Source of the DNA: Nemertoderma westbladi
Taxonomy: Eukaryota; Xenacoelomorpha; Nemertodermatida; Nemertodermatidae
DNA length: 64,000 nucleotides
Reading direction: 5' to 3'
Assembly (NCBI GenBank): GCA_032718475.1
Contig: JAUCBJ010007881.1
Coordinates: forward strand, 1 to 64,000
Shown: one piece after another, positions 56,141-64,000 of the stretch
Numbering within the stretch: position 1 is the first letter of the stretch
How the letters are laid out: each line of letters begins with the position of its first letter
Notes under the pieces: generated by a model
Told to the model about the DNA's origin: nothing
Seen by the model: only the letters and a program-made list of their open reading frames with translations
The model's database searches: none
Translations under genes and position numbers: made by a program

Positions 56141-59100
56141 GGGGGGGGGACAGGGTGACATTCCCCCATCACAATATCAACAATATACCCCGATAGGGGC
56201 AAGAACAACGAGACCCTTGGATGAGAATAGGTCGTGTGATACAGACATATGGAGGGGGCCGCTACCCCCGATGACATACCCAAGTCAGAGAAAGTCAAGA
56301 AATAGGACAGACGGAACGCACCAGACAGGAGAAACTATGCAGCACCCATCGAATCCATTGGAAGCGCAGGCGATGGGGATGGCCACGTTGATCGATGCGT
56401 TGAAAACGAGGATCGAGTTACCACCCGTGGAACCATTCAAATTCGATGGGAGCAGGCCGGAAGAATATCTACAGTTTCGGCGCATGTATAGTAACGAAAT
56501 ACTAACAAAGAACTTGACGCAGGCGGAGTGCCTAAAGTATCTGCAAGTGTACACGGGAGGCCCAGCATACGACATCGTGAGGCAATATCAAGGAATAGAG
56601 GGCGGCTTCACGACAGCATGGCGGGCACTGGATAGGGAATACGGGCACCCGGCCAAGATCATCAGGCAGACGCTGAGAGGCATAACATCGGGTGGCCTAC
56701 AGGATAATCCCGTTAGCATTAAGACGTTCGCTAACAAAGTCGAAAAGGCGCTAATCGTGCTGAAGACGCTAGACGCGCCGTACGAGCTCAATGCGTCCAA
56801 CAACATCACCACGATAGCGCAGGCACTACCAAACTGGCTGCGCAACAAGTGGAGAAAAATCGCCTTCTCCACTCGAGATAAGAAGGGTGCGGAACCGGGT
56901 TTAGAAGAAATGTCAAACTTCTTAAACTACGAGGCTGAACTAATAACTGACCCAGTCTATAGCGAAGACAGCCTGGGAAAGGGACCGAAGACAGACTACC
57001 ATAGACCGAAACCAGAGCACAACACATCGAACGCATTACCGAGACTCAGGCAATCATTGCCATATGCAGCGACGCAGGGGACTGCAAGTCCACAGCTAGC
57101 CGAGGATAAGACAACATCATGGAACGGACAGGGAAACAATAATAACACGAATAAACATAACCCCAGTACGTCCAATAGGCAAAACCCAAACAATAAGAAT
57201 AGTAGGGACTTTGGTACGAACGCAACTGCGATACGCAATGCACTGTATAAAGAGGGCTACGACCCAAAGAGCAAATGTCAGCTACACGCAAATGCGCTTC
57301 ATCAAACTATGAACTGCAGGTACTGGCAGGCGCTACCTAGGCAAGATCAGATAGACTACGCGTTCAGCAATAAAATCTGCTCGCGATGTGTAATGAGTGG
57401 ACATAGAGCAAGGGAGTGCAAGGAGAAGCCAATGAAATTTGGTCAAAGGAGAGGCCAAACGATGGCGACGAGCACAGTAGGGGCGAAGAAGAGAGGAACG
57501 GTGCTACTTGGAGTAGTACCAGTACGAGTGATCGGGGAAGGCAATCGATCAGTAACAACACTAATGCTGGTTGATAGTGGAGCTGCCTTCACATTAGTCG
57601 AGGAATGGGTGGCCGAGGAGATAGGATTGAGAACGAGGCCAAGCAGGATGGCGGTAACAACCATCTCTAGCAAAGATGAGATCCTGGAGATGAGAACAGG
57701 ACGGTGCGCAATTGCAGCAGTGGCACCAGGATGCGACTATGGGGCAACCATCGACCCCATTCAAGTGATAGAGTCAATTAATATCAATGCCAGGCGGCCA
57801 ACCAACATCGAGGTCGAGCAGTATAAATTCCTGGACAACATTGACTTCTCAATCCCAGACGTGGACGTTAGGAAGGTATCCATCATAGTAGGTATGGACT
57901 GCCCAACGGCCCACGAAAGAATGCAAACGGTCTTCGGCGAAGACAAGCAGAGTGACCCGGTGGCCATATTAACACCATTCGGGTGGACGCTGAGTGGTCC
58001 AATCAAGAGCAAGATACCATTTAGGATGTCGGAGACATCAGGATGCATGTTCGCGGGAACAATGCAGGAAATGGGTGACGAGGGAGCAGAGGAGCAGCTC
58101 AAAAGACTGCTCAGACAAGATTTCGAGGGACTGAAAGAAACCGGGGTCGGGACCTCGGTAGAAGACAAGCAGGCTTTACAAAGCGTGGAGGAATCGATGA
58201 CATGCAATGAGGGGCGGTATACTATAGGAATGGTATGGAAACTACCGAAGATACCGCTGCCCGACAATAGGGGGATGGTACTCACGAGACTCCGCAAGCT
58301 GAAACAAACACTAAAACGGAGCCCCGAGAAGAATGAGTACATCCACAGGACGATTAAGAAGTACGTCGAGAAAGGATGGGCCGTGGAGTTACCGGTCGAC
58401 GAGCCGAACACGGATAGGACATATTACCTGCCACTGCACGTGGCTTTAGATCCAAAGAAAGGTAAACTAAGGATGGTAGTCGACGCATCGGCAAAGACCG
58501 ACGGAAAGTGCTTAAACGACTACCTGTTAGAAGGCCCAAACATATACAATTCGGGCATAGAGGTGTTACTTAGATTTAGAAATGGGAAACACGCCTTCAC
58601 GTGTGACATAGAAGGCATGTTCAACCAAGTCCGTGTAACGGAAGAAGATAGCGACAGTCAACGCTTCTTATGGTATAACGGCGAGGAAGAACCGTCGATA
58701 ATACCGGCATATAAGATGGTAGTACAGAACATGGGGGCCAAGTCGTCTTCATTTACGACGACTATGGCAGTGAGAGACACAGTAAAGGGGAGGGAAGATA
58801 GATACAGCAGTAGGGCCGTCGATATGATTCGACGCGGCTTCTACGTAGACGACGGAATGGAGTCTGGAAATACGGTTAAGGAGATACTGGATACAGGGCG
58901 CGAGGTTCGCGACATCCTAAAAGGATCCGGCTTTAACCTGACCAAATTCCAATCCAGTTCGGAAGAATTTATCAAAGCCATAGAGGACAGGAAACCAGAA
59001 TCGACCATGGATAATCCCACAACAGCCAAAGGGCAGGACATGGCGATTAAGAGAACGGAATCCCAGCAGAAGGCATTGGGAATCGTGTGGGATAGAAAGA

Positions 59101-61481
59101 CAGACGAACTGAAGTATCAGCTGAGCCAGGAGGGCGCAGACATCCACACGAAGAGGGGCTATGTATCGTATATAGCAAGGATATACGATCCCCTAGGCCT
59201 AGCATCCCCATTATTAGTCACGGGGAAACAGATACTCAAGAGAGTATACAAATTGAAAGATGAGTGGGACGTAGAGGTACCAGAGGAAATCAAGAAACAG
59301 TGGAGCAAGTGGACAGGAAACTTGGAGAAGATGGGAACATACAACATGCCAAGGGTGTATTTCCCGGATGGGAACATGACGAATCTGGACCTACACATGT
59401 TCTCCGACGCGTCGTTGGAAGCGTACGGAGCGGCACTCTACTTAGTACAACGAGAGGGGGCTCATAAGCCAAGACTAGCCTTTAGTAAAGCAAAGTCAAC
59501 GCCACCAGATTCAGCATCAGTTCCCAAGTTAGAATTGACAGCTGCGAGACTAGGAGTAAGAGCCACAGCCTACCTAGTGGATACTATTCCCAACATAGTG
59601 GAGACACACTACTGGACGGACTCCATGGTAGTGCTTGGTTGGCTACATAACGAAAGGACGAGATACCCGATATTCGTCGCGAATAGAGTGGACGAAATAA
59701 GGGCGAGCACAGAACTGGAAAGGTGGCACTACTGCCCAACAGACGAGAACCCAGCGGACTTGCTGTCGAGGGGCGTGGAACGCCACACTTTCCTGAAGAA
59801 GGAAGTATTGTGGCAACATGGGCCACAATTTCTGAGCGATAGGGAGGCCTGGCCGCCGATGAGGAAGGTGGACCCGGGCTCGGAAGTAGTATCAGAAGGA
59901 GAAGAGGGAGATTCAGAGGGAGAAGAGATATACTCCCAGATGGTGAGGGAGATTAGGGACGTGCAACCAGGACGGGAACTGTGCGATAACCCGACGGATA
60001 AACTCCTCAGCTACAGTTCTAGTTGGTATAAGACCAAGAAACTAGTGGCGTACTGGAGAGCCTTCGGGAATTTCCTTGCGGGAGTCGGCAAGGACAAGAA
60101 GATCAGGACAACCATAGATCTGGAAGGAGCGGCCAAGGCAGTGATCCGCTATGAACAACGGAAGAACTACGGCGACGAGGTGGAACGCATCGGTAACCAA
60201 CAGCACCTCCGACGGGACAGCGAGCTGATTACGCTGTCGCCACAACTCAATGACGATGGGATTCTAGTAATGAATTCTAGGGTGGGATACAACAACAGCA
60301 TAGTCGTACCACCGAAACCCATCATCATTCCTACAGGATCGCCAATAGTCCACCAGATCATATGGGACTCCCACAAATCGATATTACATGGGGGCACCAA
60401 CCGAACCCTCACAGAGATAAGGAGGACCTATTGGGTCAAACAACTGAGGAAGAAGGTAAAAGCAGTAGTGGGGCAGTGCCAGACCTGCCGACGAGCGAAG
60501 AAGGAGCGAGCTGTACAGGAGATGGCGCCACTACCGGCGAGTAGGGTAAGACAGCACGACCCGCCATTTACGCATTGCGGTGTGGACATGTTCGGGCCGA
60601 TAAAGATCAAAGTGATGCGACACACAGAGAAACGCTACGGCATTATCTTCGTATGCAACAATACGCGGGCGGTAGGGATAGAACTCGCCCAAGATGCAAC
60701 CGCATCAGCGTTCATTAACGCCTTAGAAAGGTTTAGGGACCGCAAAGGTGGGACGATCGCAGTGATATACAGCAACAACGGCACCAACTTTGTGGGCGCA
60801 GAGAGTGAGATGGCAGAGGCCTTGGACATCTTGGAGGGAGAAGAAGTCAAGGCAGCCATGAGGAGACGACAAGTAAAGTGGGAGAGAAGGACGCCGTATG
60901 CACCACATACACTAGGATGCGTCGAGAGACTGGTGGGCAGTTCAAAGCGTCTAATGACGAAGCTAATGAACACCCACATGGTCACTGAGGACGTCTTACG
61001 GACAGTACTTGCGAAGTGCGAGGGGATCATTAATAGCAGACCGCTATATCCGGAGAATGATGACCCTGAGTCACTAGACGTGCTGACGCCTAGCCATTTC
61101 CTGATGGAAAGGCCAGTGACCATCGATATGCGGGGTGTAGACCCAGATGACATACACTCCCGCCAAAGTTGGAAAGTCGCAAAGGCAATAAGCGCAGAGT
61201 ATTGGAGGAGGTGGGTCGAGGAATACCTACCCACACTCCATAAACGAAGCAAGTGGAGGAAGTCAAACAGGGAGTTAAGAGAGGGAGATCTCGAAATCGT
61301 TACGGATGATACTATCATCAACAACCAATGGCGGTTGGCGAGAGTTGTAGGCACCTACTCCGACGAGGACGGAAGAGTCCAATCGGTAGAAGTGCGGATA
61401 GGTGGAAAGATAGGTGCGAAGGACAGAAAAACCTACAGGAGAGCTGTAGGCAAATGCTGTCTATTAGAAGGGGCACCTTAG
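56088..61481 (+). CDS. BEL/Pao Pol polyprotein of element C
   Basis: A complete frame of 1,797 codons; its first ATG is residue 62 (56271), so translation probably comes from gag. Domains: DUF1759-type Gag core at about 115-300 (PFKFDGSRPEEYLQFRRMYS); zinc knuckle CSRCVMSGHRAREC at 431-444; aspartic protease LMLVDSGAAFT (Asp496); RT at about 780-1010 with TCDIEGMFNQV and YVDD at 919-922; Pao connection YDPLGLASPLL; RNase H with FSDAS, KLELTAARLG and WTDSMVVLGWL; integrase with an HKSILH / CQTC zinc site and catalytic core (Asp1500 in GVDMFGP; Glu1613 in CVERLVGS). The second catalytic Asp is replaced: residue 1563 reads N in YSNNGTNF, where BEL integrases have SDNGTNF. RT looks intact, but the integrase is probably dead. 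Confidence 0.92.
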   Translation: MYGPQHININPSTKHTGGGGGQGDIPPSQYQQYTPIGARTTRPLDENRSCDTDIWRGPLPPMTYPSQRKSRNRTDGTHQTGETMQHPSNPLEAQAMGMATLIDALKTRIELPPVEPFKFDGSRPEEYLQFRRMYSNEILTKNLTQAECLKYLQVYTGGPAYDIVRQYQGIEGGFTTAWRALDREYGHPAKIIRQTLRGITSGGLQDNPVSIKTFANKVEKALIVLKTLDAPYELNASNNITTIAQALPNWLRNKWRKIAFSTRDKKGAEPGLEEMSNFLNYEAELITDPVYSEDSLGKGPKTDYHRPKPEHNTSNALPRLRQSLPYAATQGTASPQLAEDKTTSWNGQGNNNNTNKHNPSTSNRQNPNNKNSRDFGTNATAIRNALYKEGYDPKSKCQLHANALHQTMNCRYWQALPRQDQIDYAFSNKICSRCVMSGHRARECKEKPMKFGQRRGQTMATSTVGAKKRGTVLLGVVPVRVIGEGNRSVTTLMLVDSGAAFTLVEEWVAEEIGLRTRPSRMAVTTISSKDEILEMRTGRCAIAAVAPGCDYGATIDPIQVIESININARRPTNIEVEQYKFLDNIDFSIPDVDVRKVSIIVGMDCPTAHERMQTVFGEDKQSDPVAILTPFGWTLSGPIKSKIPFRMSETSGCMFAGTMQEMGDEGAEEQLKRLLRQDFEGLKETGVGTSVEDKQALQSVEESMTCNEGRYTIGMVWKLPKIPLPDNRGMVLTRLRKLKQTLKRSPEKNEYIHRTIKKYVEKGWAVELPVDEPNTDRTYYLPLHVALDPKKGKLRMVVDASAKTDGKCLNDYLLEGPNIYNSGIEVLLRFRNGKHAFTCDIEGMFNQVRVTEEDSDSQRFLWYNGEEEPSIIPAYKMVVQNMGAKSSSFTTTMAVRDTVKGREDRYSSRAVDMIRRGFYVDDGMESGNTVKEILDTGREVRDILKGSGFNLTKFQSSSEEFIKAIEDRKPESTMDNPTTAKGQDMAIKRTESQQKALGIVWDRKTDELKYQLSQEGADIHTKRGYVSYIARIYDPLGLASPLLVTGKQILKRVYKLKDEWDVEVPEEIKKQWSKWTGNLEKMGTYNMPRVYFPDGNMTNLDLHMFSDASLEAYGAALYLVQREGAHKPRLAFSKAKSTPPDSASVPKLELTAARLGVRATAYLVDTIPNIVETHYWTDSMVVLGWLHNERTRYPIFVANRVDEIRASTELERWHYCPTDENPADLLSRGVERHTFLKKEVLWQHGPQFLSDREAWPPMRKVDPGSEVVSEGEEGDSEGEEIYSQMVREIRDVQPGRELCDNPTDKLLSYSSSWYKTKKLVAYWRAFGNFLAGVGKDKKIRTTIDLEGAAKAVIRYEQRKNYGDEVERIGNQQHLRRDSELITLSPQLNDDGILVMNSRVGYNNSIVVPPKPIIIPTGSPIVHQIIWDSHKSILHGGTNRTLTEIRRTYWVKQLRKKVKAVVGQCQTCRRAKKERAVQEMAPLPASRVRQHDPPFTHCGVDMFGPIKIKVMRHTEKRYGIIFVCNNTRAVGIELAQDATASAFINALERFRDRKGGTIAVIYSNNGTNFVGAESEMAEALDILEGEEVKAAMRRRQVKWERRTPYAPHTLGCVERLVGSSKRLMTKLMNTHMVTEDVLRTVLAKCEGIINSRPLYPENDDPESLDVLTPSHFLMERPVTIDMRGVDPDDIHSRQSWKVAKAISAEYWRRWVEEYLPTLHKRSKWRKSNRELREGDLEIVTDDTIINNQWRLARVVGTYSDEDGRVQSVEVRIGGKIGAKDRKTYRRAVGKCCLLEGAP

Positions 61482-61520
61482 TAAAGTTACAGAAAAGTTT
61501 AGTCGTCCAAGTTTTGGACT

Positions 61521-61541
61521 GAGGGGGGTGGGATTGAGGGC
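61521..61541 (+). promoter_or_regulatory. Purine tract after pol
   Basis: GAGGGGGGTGGGATTGAGGG lies 40 bp after the pol stop. It resembles a polypurine tract (plus-strand primer). No LTR sequence follows, so it is either an internal tract or a chance run. A CTTCCCAC...AAATAAAA stretch follows. Confidence 0.3.
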
Positions 61542-61593
61542 GAGACGCCCTTCCCACAAACAAAATAATAAAATAAAAAAAAATAAAATAGTA

Positions 61594-62215
61594 CATGGTA
61601 GGTACGCAGTTAGTAGGCAGAGAGTTAGTAAGAAGGTACGTAGTACCTAGTTAGTTAGTTAGTTAGGAGGTACGTAGTACCGCCAGTTAGAGAGTTAGTT
61701 AGAGGGTACGTAAGTACCGTTAGTTAGTTAGTTAGTTAGTTAGGAGCTACGTAGTACCGCCAGTTAGAGAGTTAGTTAGAGGGTACGTAAGTACCGTTAG
61801 TTAGTCAGAGAGTTAGAGGGTACGTAGTACCGCTAGTTAGTTAGAGTTAGAGGGTACGTAGTACTGATAGTTAGTTAGAGAGTTAGAGGGTACGTAAGTA
61901 CCGCTAGTTAGTCAGAGAGTTAGAGGGTACGTAAGTACCGCTAGTTAGTTAGAGAGTTAGAGGGTACGTAGTACCGATAGTTAGTTAGAGAGTTAGAGGG
62001 TACGTAGTACCGATAGTTAGTTAGAGAGTTAGAGGGTACGTAAGTACCGCTAGTTAGTTGGAGGATTAGAGGGTACGTAAGTACCGCTAGTTAGTTAGAG
62101 AGTTAGAGGGTACGTAGTACCGATAGTTAGTTAGAGAGTTAGAGGGTACGTAAGTACCGTTAGTTAGAAGAGTTAGAGTTAGAGGGTACGTAGTACCGTT
62201 AGTTAGAAGAGAGAG
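61594..62215 (+). repeat. Minisatellite of about 36 bp with hairpin core
   Basis: About 14-16 tandem units of the form GTTAGTTAGAGAGTTAGAGG followed by GTACGTAGTACCG or GTACGTAAGTACCG. Each unit has GGTAC/GTACC arms around GTA or GTAA, so RNA from it would form a row of short hairpins. It lies between pol and the third frame of element C. Confidence 0.9.
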
Positions 62216-62693
62216 AGTAAGAGGTAAAAGGGGATATAGATATAGGTATTAGTTAGCAGTTAGTAGAGAGAGGGGGGCATATGAGTACAGCTGGATAAAT
62301 CGTGTGGCCACACGACGCATACTGCTGTACTGCATAGACCCACAGAGTAGGCCAGAATGTGGATTAGAGAATAGAATAATCCATAGGCAGTAGTAAGTAG
62401 TAGGACAGTAGAATCAAAGTAAATGGATAAATAAATAGAATAGGGCTGAAAGTTGTAAAATAGTGGCAACATAAGGGAAGTTATTCTAGAACATAATAAA
62501 AGTAACGGACAGAAATTGTAAATTACGCTCATTTACTAGCTTCAAAATTAATTAGGAATAATTTAGGTTAAAAGGCGCAGTTAAGTAGGAAATAGGCCAT
62601 TATCGAACTGTACAGAACATCCTAGATACATCACTCATCTGTATTGCGCCTTGGTAAGGCACCACCTTGCAGGTGAGCGAGTGAACGTTCGGA
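62216..62693 (+). other. Spacer of element C with nested palindrome
   Basis: The segment 62284-62331 is symmetric: outer arms AGTACAGC/GCTGTACT, an 8x8 internal loop, and a perfect 16-bp palindrome TCGTGTGGCCACACGA (62300-62315). The rest is AT-rich. ACCTTGCAG|GTGAGC at 62661-62676 resembles a splice acceptor followed directly by a donor. Confidence 0.6.
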
Positions 62694-64000
62694 ATGGCGA
62701 GTAAGTTGATCAGAAAGAGAAAGGCGGAGTAAGGAGGAAAGGAGATACTGGTGGATTTCACCGAGAGGCATCCGGAAGAGAAGACGAGAGGATACTACGA
62801 GAGGTTGGAAAGGGGTCACGCGGCACGAGCGCTGCAGGATCACTTCCGGGAGGCGCACGAACAGCGGCTGGTCGGGACCTACGGGACCCCGTCGCTGGAC
62901 AACGCGATCTTCCAACACTTCCACTACGTGGTGAAAGGGGACGAGGCGAAGTTCGGGATTCCGAAATACCCGAGGGAATCACCGAGGAAGGACTGGAAGA
63001 GATTCATAGAGTCCGTCAACAGTGGAGGATATATGATCCTAGATGACGAGGGAACCGTGGAAGACGAAGCGGGTTCGAGACGAGGAACGGCAGGGTCGGC
63101 CAGGACCATACTCCTACATTTGGCCGCGCCAAATGGGGACATCTTCTTATTCGACCTAGGGACGTATGGGAAGAAGGACGGGCCGAAATTAGACCGATTA
63201 CCGAAAGCGGTACAAGTCTTAGTAAGAGAGAAGTCGACGACGAAAGTGGGATCGGCGATTCGCGAGGACGCGGAGAGGATCATCGGTCCGGACGCCACCA
63301 ACCTCCTGGATATGCAGAAAGTCTTTATGGCTATGACGGCACCGGATGGATTGGGGGTAGTCGAAAACGCAGGCCAATGCGGGGCGGTGGCGATGGACCA
63401 ATTATTGGGGCTCGTATGCCACAAACCGATGGACTGGGGGAAGTTTAGGGAAGAATACGGAGCAGAACCAGCGAACTCGCTAAAGTGGGGAGCGAGACAG
63501 GGAAAGCAGGAGGTATATCAGTTCCGCAGGGGAGCGATAAAGGTATATCAGAAGCGATATATCCTGCAGGAGGACTGGATGATGATAAGTTTGCTTAACT
63601 TATTCATGACCGTGATTATCGAGAGGGAACCAGGGGCATTTCTGTTATCGGGATCACCCCTAAGCTACAGGAGAGCCTTTAAAGTGGCCTTTGACGGTCT
63701 GGTAGACCACCCGGGGCTGAAGGGCGAGTCGGTGTACTACAACAGCCGACATCTGGTAGACGGGGAGACAGATACACCGTATCAGAGATGGGAGCAGCTA
63801 GAGACGGATAGACGAGAAGCAAAGCGACTGGAAGAAGTCGCTAGACGGGAGAGGATAGAAGCAGAGGAGAGGGAAGAGGAGGCCAGGACACAGAGTTACG
63901 GCTTCGAGGAACAGGCGGGCCTAGACGAACTTCATTGGACTTCGTCAGGGAGTTCGGGGGAGTCTCTAGGGCGAGAATTGGGATGGACGGTGGGATCGCC
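62694..64000 (+). CDS. Third ORF of element C: DEDD-type 3'-5' exonuclease-like protein (partial)
   Basis: ATG at 62694 (G at -3 and +4), 12 codons, an in-frame TAA at 62730-62732, then 422 codons open to the window edge. Counting from 62733, residues about 90-300 resemble the RNase D/WRN/EXD exonuclease fold: D104-x-E106 (ILDDEG), a strand pair ILLHLAAPNGDIFLFDLG, the motif-II-like KVGSAIREDAERI (Asp179), NLLDMQKVF, MDQLLGLVCHKPMDW, then KRYILQEDW (Tyr276, Asp281) in the place of motif III. The Tyr-Asp spacing is one residue longer than the usual YxxxD. The C-terminal part is a Glu/Arg coiled coil. Codon use matches pol upstream. The premature TAA may be a mutation, be read through, or be removed by splicing (GTAAGT donor at 62701). 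Family assignment is by motif pattern only. Confidence 0.55.

Larger units (their letters stand above)
52341..64000 (+). mobile_element. BEL/Pao LTR retrotransposon C, >11.6 kb, runs off window
   Basis: A second BEL lineage, GC- and purine-richer than A/B, inserted into gag of B at 52340/52341. Order: presumed 5' LTR and leader (52341-52931), gag (52932-about 56140), pol (56088-61481), a repeat-rich spacer (61482-62693) and a third long frame (62694 to the end). No second copy of the 52341 sequence and no return of B gag is seen before 64000, so the 3' end is outside. Membership of the third frame in C is inferred from strand, codon use and the missing 3' LTR. Confidence 0.75.

Noticed and set aside
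60635-61354. A 239-codon minus-strand frame within pol
   Set aside because: Antisense to the integrase, whose motifs are unmistakable on the plus strand.
61521-61541. Purine tract as the definite end of the internal region of C
   Set aside because: No sequence resembling the 52341 block follows it anywhere up to 64000.
62631-63424. Minus-strand frames at the right end
   Set aside because: They are antisense to a continuous plus-strand frame with pol-like codon use and recognisable fold motifs.

Overview
This is invertebrate animal (metazoan) genomic DNA, AT-rich and dominated by repeats. The evidence is intron-split host exons with GT/AG splice sites, BEL/Pao-type LTR retrotransposons, CR1-like and RTE-like non-LTR fragments, tRNA-derived SINEs, MITE-like elements and large satellites. 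No prokaryotic features are seen. I cannot name the species.

Layout. 1-5.0 kb: a 1.87 kb element bounded by 30-bp inverted repeats and carrying an intact zinc-finger/acidic-repeat gene, then a 1.2 kb palindromic satellite, a SINE and a perfect 99-bp inverted repeat. 5.1-12.6 kb: BEL element A (minus), with 5' LTR, long leader and an open gag-protease frame but no RT, integrase or 3' LTR. 12.6-23 kb: a 21-bp minisatellite, a SINE, a 3.3 kb satellite of 31-bp units, a dead non-LTR RT and a DNA element ending in GGACACTTCCCCCC repeats. 24-37 kb: exons of a probable small secreted-peptide gene (plus) whose introns hold RT fragments, MITEs and an 18-bp minisatellite. 38.2-38.6 kb: the last coding exon of an Egr-family zinc-finger gene (minus), convergent with the peptide gene. 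38.9-42.5 kb: a MITE, a CR1-like relic and an AT-rich stretch with many TTCTAGAA palindromes. 42.9-52.3 kb: BEL element B (minus), same family as A, decayed but with its 3' LTR. 52.3-64 kb: a different, GC-richer BEL element C (plus) inserted into the gag of B.

Element C is the most interesting part. It has a gag region read in alternating frames, a complete 1,797-codon pol (Gag-like domain, zinc knuckle, protease, RT, RNase H, integrase), a palindromic minisatellite and then a further long open frame that runs off the window. That frame looks like a DEDD-type 3'-5' exonuclease. No second copy of the presumed 5' LTR is seen before the window ends, so I infer the frame lies inside the element, where an env would sit. 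The integrase has Asn where the second catalytic Asp is expected.

Only the Egr exon and the putative peptide gene look like host genes. The other coding regions belong to mobile elements, and several are broken.
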